Source: Pseudaminobacter soli (ex Zhang et al. 2022) (GTDB lineage Bacteria > Pseudomonadota > Alphaproteobacteria > Rhizobiales > Rhizobiaceae). Taken from it: a DNA stretch of 64,000 bases. The notes under the pieces were generated by a model, which searched no databases, had not been told where the DNA came from, and saw nothing but the letters and a program-made list of their open reading frames with translations. Positions 24,520 through 32,490 of this stretch are shown in pieces (position 1 is the stretch's first letter; every line of letters begins with the position of its first letter). The stretch spans positions 372,001-436,000 of the forward strand of contig NZ_JABVCF010000001.1 in the NCBI RefSeq assembly GCF_014595955.1, in the 5' to 3' direction. The translations under genes and the position numbers were made by a program.

Positions 24520-25506
24520 ATGTCCGCCTTTCCGGTTTTCGATTTGGGCCGTTTCGAACAAGCGAGCGCGGCAGAACGCCGTGCAATGGCAGCCGAAGTG
24601 GATCGGATTTGCCGCTCGACCGGCTTCCTGGCAATCGCCAATCATGGCGTCCCCGCCGAAACGATCGACGGAGTGTGGAACAAGGCCCACGAGTTCTTCG
24701 ACCTAGCGCCTGCAGAGAAGCAGAAGGCCAGGGCTCCCTATCCCGGCTATCCTTACGGCTATCTCGGACCGGAACTGGAAGCGCTTGCCAAATCGCGCGG
24801 GGTCGACACCCCGCCCGACCTCAAGGAGAGTTTTAACGGCGGGCCGCTCGGAACACCGGAGGGCATCCAGGACAAGGACGCGCTCAGCTTCTGCTACGCC
24901 CCGACGATCTGGCCCGCAGCGCCGGAAGGTTTCGCGGATGCATGGAAGGCCTACTATGCCGCCATGGAGGATCTTGCGGCCCGCATCATGCGCCTTTTCG
25001 CCGCCGCGCTCGAACTGCCGGAAGACTTCTTCGACCGCTACATCAAGACACCGATCAGCGCGCTGCGGGCGCTCAACTATCCCGAGCAGACGGTGCCGCC
25101 GAGACCCGGCCAGCTCCGCGCCGGCGCACATAGCGATTATGGCAGCCTGACGATCCTGCTCCCCCAAGAAGGCTCGAAAGGCCTCGAAATCATCACGCCG
25201 GACGGAGAGTGGACCCCTGTCCCACCAGTGCCGGGCGCCTTCGTGATCAACATTGGCGATCTCATGGCCCGCTGGACGAACGATCGCTGGGTATCGACTG
25301 TGCACAGGGTGGTGAACCCGCCGGCTGAAGAAGGCGGCATGGCGCGCCGGCAATCGCTGGCCTTCTTCCACCAGCCGGATTGGGATGCGGAAATCGCCTG
25401 CATCGAGCCGTGTCTCGCGCCGGGAGAGAAGCCGAAATACGAGCCGGTGCTGTCTGGACCCTATCTGATGAGCAAGTTCCGCTCGACCACCAAGACGGCA
25501 GCGTAA
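24520..25506 (+). CDS. Isopenicillin N synthase-like 2-oxoglutarate/Fe(II) dioxygenase
   Basis: 328 residues. An N-terminal DIOX_N domain (FPVFDLGRF, STGFLAIANHGVP) is followed by the 2OG-Fe(II) oxygenase core. The iron facial triad is visible: HSD in GAHSDYGSLTILLP and the distal His in VHRVVNPP. The RQS in ARRQSLAFF is the 2-oxoglutarate-binding RxS motif. Family members hydroxylate small molecules, and true IPNS activity is unlikely outside a beta-lactam cluster. The start is ATG 24520, behind GAGGGATAAG. No biosynthetic neighbours are present, so the substrate is unknown. Confidence 0.92.
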   Translation: MSAFPVFDLGRFEQASAAERRAMAAEVDRICRSTGFLAIANHGVPAETIDGVWNKAHEFFDLAPAEKQKARAPYPGYPYGYLGPELEALAKSRGVDTPPDLKESFNGGPLGTPEGIQDKDALSFCYAPTIWPAAPEGFADAWKAYYAAMEDLAARIMRLFAAALELPEDFFDRYIKTPISALRALNYPEQTVPPRPGQLRAGAHSDYGSLTILLPQEGSKGLEIITPDGEWTPVPPVPGAFVINIGDLMARWTNDRWVSTVHRVVNPPAEEGGMARRQSLAFFHQPDWDAEIACIEPCLAPGEKPKYEPVLSGPYLMSKFRSTTKTAA

Positions 25507-25561
25507 GGCAAACGGCTGCCTCCACCCCAGTTGAGGGGTCGTCAGCGTTGCGGCCGATCTC

Positions 25562-25589
25562 CCTTCTCCCCGTCCATACGGGGAGAAGG
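25562..25589. repeat. Rhizobial-style intergenic palindromic repeat
   Basis: A 12-bp perfect stem (25562-25573 with 25578-25589) has a CCAT loop and the arm core CTTCTCCCCGT. It is followed by GTGCCGGCAGCGGATGAGG. The stem core and this flank resemble the RIME-like intergenic mosaic elements common in Rhizobium and Mesorhizobium genomes, judged from memory of the family. It sits between the convergent oxygenase and acyl-CoA dehydrogenase genes and could act as a bidirectional transcript end. Confidence 0.65.
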
Positions 25590-25639
25590 TGCCGGCAGCG
25601 GATGAGGAGCAGTTCTAGCGGATATCAGCCGGCCACGCC

Positions 25640-26839
25640 TCAGAAGAACGCTTGCAGTCCCGTCTGCGCCCGGCCGAGGATGAGCGCATGCACGTCGTGC
25701 GCGCCCTCATAGGTGTTGACCGTCTCCAGGTTCTGCGAATGGCGCATGACGTGGTAGCCGATCTGGATGCCATTGCCGCCGTGCATGTCGCGAGCCATCC
25801 GGGCAATGTCGAGCGCCTTGCCGCAATTGTTGCGCTTGACGATCGAGATCATCTCGGGGGCGAACTTGCCCTCCTCCATCAGCCGCCCGACCCGCAACGA
25901 GCCCTGCAGGCCAAGCGCGATCTCGGTCTGCATGTCGGCCAGTTTCTTCTGGTAGAGCTGCATGCCGGCGAGCGGCTTGCCGAACTGCTTGCGATCGAGG
26001 CCATATTCGCGCGCGCGGAACCAGCAGTCCTCGGCCGCGCCCATGACGCCCCAGGAAATGCCGTAGCGCGCCCGGTTGAGGCAGCCGAACGGACCCTTCA
26101 GGCCTGCCACGTTGGGCAGCAGCGCATCCTCGCCGACCTCGACGCCATCGAGCACGATCTCGCCCGTGATCGAGGCCCTGAGCGACAGCTTGCCCTCGAT
26201 CTTCGGTGCCGAAAGCCCCTTCATGCCCTTTTCAAGCACGAAACCCTTGATCTGGTTGTCGTGGGCGTCCGACTTCGCCCAGACGACGAAGACGTCGGCG
26301 AACGGCGCGTTGGAGATCCACATCTTCGTGCCAGAGAGGCGGTAACCGCCATCGATCTTCTCGGCCCGGGTCTTCATACCGCCGGGATCGGAGCCGGCAT
26401 CTGCTTCGGTGAGACCGAAGCAGCCGATCCACTCGCCGGAAGCGAGCTTCGGCAGAAATTTCTTGCGCTGCTCCTCGGTACCGTAGGCATGGATCGGGTA
26501 CATCACCAGCGAGGACTGCACGCTCATCATCGAGCGGTATCCGGAATCGATGCGCTCGACCTCGCGCGCGACGAGACCGTAGGAAACATAGCCGGCGCCG
26601 AGCCCACCATACTCCTCCGGGATAGTGATCCCCAGGAGCCCCGCCTCGCCCATTTCCGCGAAGATCGCCGGGTCCGTGTGCTCCTCGAGATAGGCCTGCT
26701 CGATGCGCGGCGCGAGCTTGTCGGCGGCAAAGGCCGCAGCGGCGTCGCGCAGCATCCGCTCGTCCTCGGTGAGTTGGTCCTCCAGGAGGAACGGGTCGTT
26801 CCAGACGAAGGAGGCGGGGGTCTTGGTTTCGATGTTCAT
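25640..26839 (-). CDS. gcdH: Glutaryl-CoA dehydrogenase
   Basis: 399 residues with the acyl-CoA dehydrogenase three-domain fold: helical N-terminus ([15 protein letters not shown]), middle beta domain ([22 protein letters not shown] and [16 protein letters not shown]) and helical C-terminus ([26 protein letters not shown]). The C-terminal stretch [21 protein letters not shown] carries the catalytic Glu (TYEG) in the context specific to glutaryl-CoA dehydrogenases. The enzyme oxidises and decarboxylates glutaryl-CoA to crotonyl-CoA in lysine and tryptophan breakdown. No CoA-transferase or regulator gene is adjacent. Confidence 0.94.
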   Translation of the reverse strand: MNIETKTPASFVWNDPFLLEDQLTEDERMLRDAAAAFAADKLAPRIEQAYLEEHTDPAIFAEMGEAGLLGITIPEEYGGLGAGYVSYGLVAREVERIDSGYRSMMSVQSSLVMYPIHAYGTEEQRKKFLPKLASGEWIGCFGLTEADAGSDPGGMKTRAEKIDGGYRLSGTKMWISNAPFADVFVVWAKSDAHDNQIKGFVLEKGMKGLSAPKIEGKLSLRASITGEIVLDGVEVGEDALLPNVAGLKGPFGCLNRARYGISWGVMGAAEDCWFRAREYGLDRKQFGKPLAGMQLYQKKLADMQTEIALGLQGSLRVGRLMEEGKFAPEMISIVKRNNCGKALDIARMARDMHGGNGIQIGYHVMRHSQNLETVNTYEGAHDVHALILGRAQTGLQAFF

Positions 26840-27044
26840 CGCAGTTCGTCCTGCTCGTGTTCTTTCTGATTGTATCGGCGAGAGCGGGTCCCGTGGAAGC
26901 CTTTCTCCCGGCCCCCGTCAAGTCTTCAAGAATTCTCGATGGCCTGGTTCCTCATCCAAAGCGACCCAGGGATGTGGTATCGTCAAGATTGGATCGATCT
27001 TTGGCCCAAACTGTTCCAGTGGAGTACCCACCGGGAGGAAAGGA

Positions 27045-27755
27045 GTGGACAGCGAGCCCCATGCCGCGACGGTAACGCCGGCCCCTCACAACCCGCCGGC
27101 GCCCACCACCACGTCGGAATACATCACTGTGCTGGCGCATTTCCATCGCGCCGAGCTCGCGCGGATGGCGGGCTGGCGCGACCGCATCGATCGTACCACG
27201 AACTGGGCGATCACGGGTGCCGGGGCCGTGCTCTCGCTGACGCTATCCACGCCTAGTTCGCATCACGGCGTACTCCTTTTCACGATGCTGCTGGTCCTCC
27301 TCCTTCTTATCATCGAGGCACGGCGCTACCGCTTCTTCGATGTCTATCGAGCGAGGGTCCGGCTGATTGAGCGCCACTTCTTCGCGCCCGTTTTCGCGGG
27401 ATCCAAGTCGGCGACCAGCGAATGGACGCAGGCTCTGGCCGCCAGCCTCGACAAGCCCACCTTCCTGATCAGCCTGCGTGTGGCAATGTCGCGAAGGCTG
27501 CGCCGGAATTACATCTGGATCTTCCTGATGCTTTTTCTGTCGTGGATCCTCAAGCTTGCGACACCGAAGCTGCAGGTCGAAGGCACGAGCGGCAACCCGG
27601 TCTTTTCCATCCGCGAGATCGTGGATAACGCCTCACTGGGCCACCTGCCAGGCTGGATCGTCGTGGCGGCAGTGGCGGTCTTCTATGGCTGGCTCGTATA
27701 CACGACCTTCTTCGCCCACGATAAAGAAGACCAGGACGGGGACGTCCATGTCTAG
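27045..27755 (+). CDS. DUF2270 family membrane protein
   Basis: 236 residues of the DUF2270 family. The N-terminal 40 residues are Pro-rich, and the core starts at YITVLAHFHRAELARMAGWRDRIDRTTNW. There are four membrane segments in two pairs: residues about 67-100, about 150-170 and near the C-terminus. A conserved charged stretch (EARRYRFFDVYRARVRLIE) lies between the pairs. The function is unknown. The GTG start is preceded by GGGAGGAAAGGA. It is divergent from gcdH and converges with the SDR gene, with only 18 bases between their stops. Confidence 0.85.
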   Translation: MDSEPHAATVTPAPHNPPAPTTTSEYITVLAHFHRAELARMAGWRDRIDRTTNWAITGAGAVLSLTLSTPSSHHGVLLFTMLLVLLLLIIEARRYRFFDVYRARVRLIERHFFAPVFAGSKSATSEWTQALAASLDKPTFLISLRVAMSRRLRRNYIWIFLMLFLSWILKLATPKLQVEGTSGNPVFSIREIVDNASLGHLPGWIVVAAVAVFYGWLVYTTFFAHDKEDQDGDVHV

Positions 27756-27773
27756 CGGAGCGGAGCGCCCTGC

Positions 27774-28808
27774 CTACGGCCCGCCGCGCCCGCCGACGGC
27801 GCCGAAGATCTGGCCGGTCGAATAGCTCGGTTCCGCCGAGGCGAGGAGCACGTAGATCGGCGCAAGCTCCGCCGGCTGGCCGGGACGGCCCATCGGAGTA
27901 TCGGCTCCGAATTGCGGCAGCGTGTCAGGAGGTAGGCCGCCGCTCGGCTGCAGCGGCGTCCAGATCGGCCCCGGCGCCACCCCGTTGACGCGAATGCCCT
28001 GCGGCGCAAGTTGCTTCACCATGCTCTTGGTGAAGTTCATGATGCCGGCCTTGGTGACCGCATAATCGACGAGGTTCTTCGGGGGCTCGTAGGCGGTCGC
28101 CGAGGTAGTGTTGATGATGGCCGAACCCGGACCGAGATGCTGGAGCGCCGCCTTGGTGATCCAGAACAGCACATAGAGATTGGTCTTGAACGTCCAGTCG
28201 AGCTGATCGGTGGAAATGTCCATGATCGAGTCGGTCGACCGCTGCCGGGCCGCATTGTTGACCAGGATGTCGAGTCCGCCGAGCTCACGTACGGCATCCG
28301 TCACCAGCTGATTGCAGAAGTTCTCGTCGCGTATGTCGCCAGGCAGCGGCACCGCTTTTCGCCCGGCCTCCTGGATGAGCTGGATGACCTCGTCTGCGTC
28401 CGACTGCTCGGCCGGGAGGAAGCCGAAGGCGACGTCCGCGCCCTCGCGCGCAAAGGCGATCGCGGCCGCGCGGCCCATGCCTGAGTCGCCTCCCGTAATC
28501 AGCGCCTTGCGCCCGGTCACCCGTCCGGAACCCCTGTAGGTGGCCTCGCCATGGTCCGGACGCGGGTTCATCTTGTTCGCGAGCCCCGGCCATTCCTGCT
28601 CCTGTCTCGGGAAGGGAGGCCTCGGATACTCCGTCACCGGATTTATCAGCCTGACGCCCTGAGCGGCCGGGGGCAGTTGCTGCGCCGGGGCTTGCTGTGC
28701 TGGCGCTTGCTCCTGAGCGAAGGCCGAACTGGCGAGAGCGCCGGCCAGTCCCGTCGTGATCCCCCCGACCACAAGTCGTCGCGTGCTGTCAGGTTCTTCC
28801 GGTTTCAT
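27774..28808 (-). CDS. Tat-exported short-chain dehydrogenase/reductase (YghA-like)
   Basis: 344 residues. The first 31 residues form a twin-arginine signal (STRRLVVGG, Arg10-Arg11, then a hydrophobic stretch ending SSAFA). A Gln/Pro/Ala-rich linker follows, and then an SDR domain of the E. coli YghA type. The cofactor motif is TGGDSGMG (residues 105-112), the catalytic set includes Ser236, Tyr249 and Lys253 (DYAVTKAG), and NNAA is present. The YghA-like pre-domain stretch (PGLANKMNPRPDHGEATYRGSGR) is also conserved. An NAD(P)-binding enzyme exported folded by Tat is unusual, because the periplasm lacks free NAD(P). The substrate is unknown. Confidence 0.88.
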   Translation of the reverse strand: MKPEEPDSTRRLVVGGITTGLAGALASSAFAQEQAPAQQAPAQQLPPAAQGVRLINPVTEYPRPPFPRQEQEWPGLANKMNPRPDHGEATYRGSGRVTGRKALITGGDSGMGRAAAIAFAREGADVAFGFLPAEQSDADEVIQLIQEAGRKAVPLPGDIRDENFCNQLVTDAVRELGGLDILVNNAARQRSTDSIMDISTDQLDWTFKTNLYVLFWITKAALQHLGPGSAIINTTSATAYEPPKNLVDYAVTKAGIMNFTKSMVKQLAPQGIRVNGVAPGPIWTPLQPSGGLPPDTLPQFGADTPMGRPGQPAELAPIYVLLASAEPSYSTGQIFGAVGGRGGP

Positions 28809-28961
28809 GGCAGGCCTCAGCCTCGGCTTGAATCTGCGCTCGCTCGCGCAGAGGCCTGCACAACCTGAGATTCAGCGGCTGGGTCCGCACCGCCGGCGTC
28901 AACACTGCGTGAGTGCCGCCGCCTTCGCGGCGACACAGCCAGGTATCGACCTGACTACTCA

Positions 28962-31007
28962 TCAAATGCGGATCGTGAACCGTATCCCGTCATAGATCGC
29001 CGCGTGGATGTTGCGCGAGGCGACTGCATCGCCGATGCGGAAGACCACGAAGGCGCCCTCCTCGTTGCGAGTCGGGAAGAGCGTGCCTGTCCCGCGCACC
29101 AGCGCGTCGTAATCGACCGCCCCCTGGTTCCGCGCAAGCGGCTTCAGTGCGTGATAGAGCTCGTCGTTGGCCGCCGTGCCGTGCTCGACCACGACCTGGT
29201 CGACGTGGCGCTCTTCGGCAAAACTCTCCGCGAAGTCAGAGGCAAGTGTCGCCACCAGTTGGTTGCCTTCGCGGCGGACGGATTTCAGCCGCGTGTTGAT
29301 GGTGACGCGCACGCCTTTCTCGTGGAAGCTGCGCATGTAGGGCACGTGGTTCAGCCCCCCCATCTCGGGCGCGAAGAACCGCTCGGGCGACAGGAGTTCC
29401 AGTTGCGCGCCCGAACTGGCGATGACCTCGGCGGCGCTCATGCCCTGGTGCCCGCCGTTGTCGTCATAGAGCAGCACGGTCTCGGCCGGCTTGACCGCAC
29501 CCGAGAGGATGTCCCAGCTCGAAACCACGAGGTCGTCGCCGGCTTCGAGCGGCGGGTTCTGCGGCAGGCCGCCGGTCGCCACGATCACCACCCCGGGCTC
29601 CAGCGCCAGCACGTCCGATGCTTCCGCAAGCGTGTTGTAGCGGACCTCGGCGCCGAGCCTCTCCAGTTGCGCCAGCCGCCAGTCGACGATGCCGTTCAGT
29701 TCCTTGCGGCGTGGGTTCTGGGTGGCGAGCAGGATCTGGCCTCCCGCGCGATCCGCCGCCTCCAGCACCGTGACAGAATGACCGGCTTCGGCGGCGACGC
29801 GCGCTGCCTCCAGGCCTGCAGGTCCGGCACCGACGACCACCACCTTCTTCGACGGCCCCGTCGTTCGCTTGATGATCTGCGGGATCGCCGCCTCGCGACC
29901 TGTCGCGGCGTTGTGGATGCACAGCGCCTCGCCGCCCTCATAGATGCGGTCCAGGCAGTAAGTGGCCCCCACGCAGGGACGGATCTCGTGCTCGCGCCCC
30001 TCGATGACCTTCCGCGTGATGTGCGGATCGGCGATATGGGCGCGGGTCATGCCGACCATGTCCAACTTGCCGGAGGCAATCGCGTGACGGGCCGTTGCGA
30101 CGTCCTGGATTCGCGCAGCGTGGAACACGGGGAACTTGGTCGCGGCGCGCACCTCGCCGGCGAAGTCGAGGTGCGGAGCCGAGCGCATTCCCGTGATCGG
30201 AATGACCTTGGTCAGCGCCGCATCGGTCTCGATGTGGCCGCGGATGATATTGAGGAAATCCAGCTTGCCCGAGGAGGCGAGGCGCCGCGCTATCTCGACG
30301 CCCTCCTCGCGCGAAAGACCGGACGAAAAATCCTCGTCGGCGACCATTCGGATGCCGACCACGAAGTCCGGTCCGACCGCCTTTCTCATAGCGTCCAGAA
30401 CCATCCGGGTGAAGCGCAGCCGGTTGTCGAGCGAACCGCCGAACTCGTCAGACCGATGGTTCGTGGCGGGCGACCAGAAGCCGTCCATGAGGTGGCCATA
30501 GGCTTCGAATTCGATGCCATCGAGGCCGGCCGCCTGACAGCGCTGCGCCGCGCTCGCATAGTCGGCGACGATGCGCTCGATGTCCCAGTCCTCCATCTCC
30601 TTGGGGAAGGCGCGATGCGCCGGCTCGCGCACGGGCGTCGGCGCGAGCACCGGCAGCCAGTCGGCCTTGTTCCACCCGGTACGGCGGCCGAGATGGGTGA
30701 GTTGGATCATCACCTTGCAGTCGTGCTCGTGGCAGGCCTCTGCCATTTCACGCAGCCATGGCACGATCTCGTCGCGATAGGCCTGGAGATTGCCGAAGGC
30801 CGCAGGGCTGTCTCGCGAGACCAGGGCGGAACCCGCCGTCATGGTCAGCGCCATGCCGCCCTTCGCCTTCTCGGCATGGTAGAGCCTGTAGCGTTCCTTC
30901 GGAAGGCCGTCGTCGGAGTATGCCGGCTCATGGCTGGTCGACATCACCCGGTTCTTCAACCGCAGGTGCTTGAGCTGGTAGGGCTGGAGGAGCGGATCGG
31001 ATGTCAA
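28962..31007 (-). CDS. FMN/FAD/Fe-S NADH:flavin oxidoreductase (N-methylproline/dimethylglycine demethylase type)
   Basis: 681 residues. Residues 1-345 form an old yellow enzyme TIM barrel ([25 protein letters not shown]), followed by a cluster-binding loop. From about 388 there is an FAD/NAD(P) half with [21 protein letters not shown], as in trimethylamine dehydrogenase and dienoyl-CoA reductase. The stretch [17 protein letters not shown] is, from memory, typical of rhizobial proteins annotated as N-methylproline or dimethylglycine demethylases, which would make the product a C1 unit plus a demethylated amino acid. The cluster loop has Cys345, Cys351 and Cys363, with Ala348 at the usual second Cys. 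It lies about 3 kb from an MttB-family gene, which supports a role in methylated-amine use. The exact substrate is inferred. Confidence 0.82.
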   Translation of the reverse strand: MTSDPLLQPYQLKHLRLKNRVMSTSHEPAYSDDGLPKERYRLYHAEKAKGGMALTMTAGSALVSRDSPAAFGNLQAYRDEIVPWLREMAEACHEHDCKVMIQLTHLGRRTGWNKADWLPVLAPTPVREPAHRAFPKEMEDWDIERIVADYASAAQRCQAAGLDGIEFEAYGHLMDGFWSPATNHRSDEFGGSLDNRLRFTRMVLDAMRKAVGPDFVVGIRMVADEDFSSGLSREEGVEIARRLASSGKLDFLNIIRGHIETDAALTKVIPITGMRSAPHLDFAGEVRAATKFPVFHAARIQDVATARHAIASGKLDMVGMTRAHIADPHITRKVIEGREHEIRPCVGATYCLDRIYEGGEALCIHNAATGREAAIPQIIKRTTGPSKKVVVVGAGPAGLEAARVAAEAGHSVTVLEAADRAGGQILLATQNPRRKELNGIVDWRLAQLERLGAEVRYNTLAEASDVLALEPGVVIVATGGLPQNPPLEAGDDLVVSSWDILSGAVKPAETVLLYDDNGGHQGMSAAEVIASSGAQLELLSPERFFAPEMGGLNHVPYMRSFHEKGVRVTINTRLKSVRREGNQLVATLASDFAESFAEERHVDQVVVEHGTAANDELYHALKPLARNQGAVDYDALVRGTGTLFPTRNEEGAFVVFRIGDAVASRNIHAAIYDGIRFTIRI

Positions 31008-31099
31008 TGCTTGCTCGCAGGCTGGCTGTGAAGACGATGGCCAGCCTGCAATGGCGCGCGACCGGCTTCAACCGTTCGACGCGGCGCGGATGATCGTGA

Positions 31100-31780
31100 T
31101 TACGTCATGCGCTCCCCGGCTGCCTGCCAGTTCACGCGATCCTTGAGCACCGCCGCGATGTGCTCGGCCTTCCTGTTTTCGTAATCGAGATAGTAGGCGT
31201 GCTCCCACAGGTCGATGCCGACTAGCGGCTTCAATCCATCGGGCAGAGGATTGCCCGCGTTCTGGTAGGACTTTAGCGCCAGCTTGTCGCCATCCATTAC
31301 GAGCCAGACCCAGCCGGACCCGAACAGACCGTCGGCCTCCTTGCGGAATGCCTCGAACATCTTGTCCTCGCCGCCGAAGTCCCGCTCGATCGCCTCTGCA
31401 AACGCGCCGGTCGCCTTGGCCGGTCCGCCCGTGAACTGCTCCCAATAGATGTTGTGGTTCCAGGCCTGTCCCGCCTGGTTGAAGATCTTGTCGTCGCCGT
31501 TGCGCTTGGAAGCCGCCACCACCTCCTCCAGGCTCATGTCGGCGTAAGGCGTTCCGGGCACCAGTTGGTTCAGTTTGTCGAAATAGCCCTTGTGGTGCTT
31601 GCCGTAGTGAAGGCCCACGGTTCTCGCCGAAATCTGCGGCTCGAGCGCATTCTGTTCGTAGGGCAAGGGCGGCTGCTCGAAAGGCGCCGCGGCTCGGACA
31701 AGCGAGGGCCGCGCCAGCGTGACGGCTGCTGCGGCGGCCCCGAGAGCCAGGGTCGCGCGTCTGGTGATCGTAATAGCCAT
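31100..31780 (-). CDS. Tat-exported superoxide dismutase, Fe/Mn type
   Basis: 226 residues. A twin-arginine-like leader (ITITRRATLALGAAAAAVTLARPSLVRA) precedes a complete Fe/Mn SOD: the N-terminal helical hairpin (LHYGKHHKGY), AWNHNIYWEQF and the C-terminal GIDLWEHAYYLDYENRK. The metal ligands are His58, His109, Asp190 and His194. It would remove superoxide in the periplasm, a job more often done by Cu/Zn SOD. ATG 31780 has GGAGGATTGTC directly upstream; the frame continues to 31900 without similarity. Metal preference (Fe, Mn or cambialistic) cannot be read by eye. Confidence 0.93.
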   Translation of the reverse strand: MAITITRRATLALGAAAAAVTLARPSLVRAAAPFEQPPLPYEQNALEPQISARTVGLHYGKHHKGYFDKLNQLVPGTPYADMSLEEVVAASKRNGDDKIFNQAGQAWNHNIYWEQFTGGPAKATGAFAEAIERDFGGEDKMFEAFRKEADGLFGSGWVWLVMDGDKLALKSYQNAGNPLPDGLKPLVGIDLWEHAYYLDYENRKAEHIAAVLKDRVNWQAAGERMT

Positions 31781-31961
31781 GACAATCCTCCGTTTCGAGA
31801 CCTCCCGCTCCCCCCGAACGGGCTCGCCACGGTGCAGTTCCTCAACGTAGCTCGGTACGTTCCCGCTCCTCCCATATGAAAACCGCCTCGACCCTCGCAA
31901 ATGCCGGCAGACTGACTAAGTTGCGGTCCATGAACGACGCACAGATCTCTGGGGGTTCACG

Positions 31962-32423
31962 ATGACCGCTACCGATGAGTTGACCCAACTGGGAAGAAGG
32001 ACTGAGGCGCCCACTTCGCCGGAGGAAGCCGTGCTGGAGACGGTGCCGTTCACGCAGGGCGATGGCCCGCCCACCATCGTGCGATACACCTGTCCGGAGT
32101 TCACGTCGCTCTGCCCGGTCACGGGTCAGCCCGACTTCGCGCACATCGTCATCGACTATGCGCCGGACGCGCTACTGGTCGAATCGAAGTCGCTGAAGCT
32201 GTTCCTGTTCGCCTTCCGCAACCACGGTGCCTTCCACGAGGACTGCACGATGGCGATCGCCCGCCGCTTCATTGCGGCCGCCAAGCCGCTTTGGCTGCGG
32301 ATCGGCGCGTACTGGTATCCGCGCGGCGGCATCCCGATCGACGTGTTCTGGCAGACCGGCGAGCCGCCCCAGGGAGCCTGGCTCCCGGACACAGGTGTGC
32401 CGCCCTATCGCGGACGCGGCTAG
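31962..32423 (+). CDS. queF: NADPH-dependent 7-cyano-7-deazaguanine reductase QueF
   Basis: 153 residues, the short unimodular QueF type of the tunnel-fold family. The nucleophilic Cys lies in [17 protein letters not shown], and the QueF motif [22 protein letters not shown] follows. It reduces preQ0 to preQ1 in queuosine synthesis. ATG 31962 follows GGGGGTTC. No other queuosine genes are adjacent and no preQ1 riboswitch is recognisable in the 181-base gap to the divergent SOD gene. Confidence 0.95.
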   Translation: MTATDELTQLGRRTEAPTSPEEAVLETVPFTQGDGPPTIVRYTCPEFTSLCPVTGQPDFAHIVIDYAPDALLVESKSLKLFLFAFRNHGAFHEDCTMAIARRFIAAAKPLWLRIGAYWYPRGGIPIDVFWQTGEPPQGAWLPDTGVPPYRGRG

Positions 32424-32490
32424 CCCTTCCGCGCCAGCGCGTAGTCGCTGGTGCGAGAGCTCAAGGCGGCTACGTGTCGGCTACAACGCC

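Noticed and set aside
24520..25506. Beta-lactam biosynthesis by an isopenicillin N synthase
   Set aside because: Only the oxygenase family matches; no ACV synthetase or other pathway genes are present.
29004..31031. 675-codon open frame on the plus strand opposite the demethylase-type oxidoreductase
   Set aside because: The product is rich in His, Arg and Asp with no domain, as expected when a high-G+C gene is read backwards; the minus strand encodes a complete flavoenzyme.
31781..31961. preQ1 riboswitch upstream of queF
   Set aside because: I could not find the conserved hairpin and A-rich tail of preQ1-I or the other preQ1 classes; the gap is mainly the SOD upstream region.
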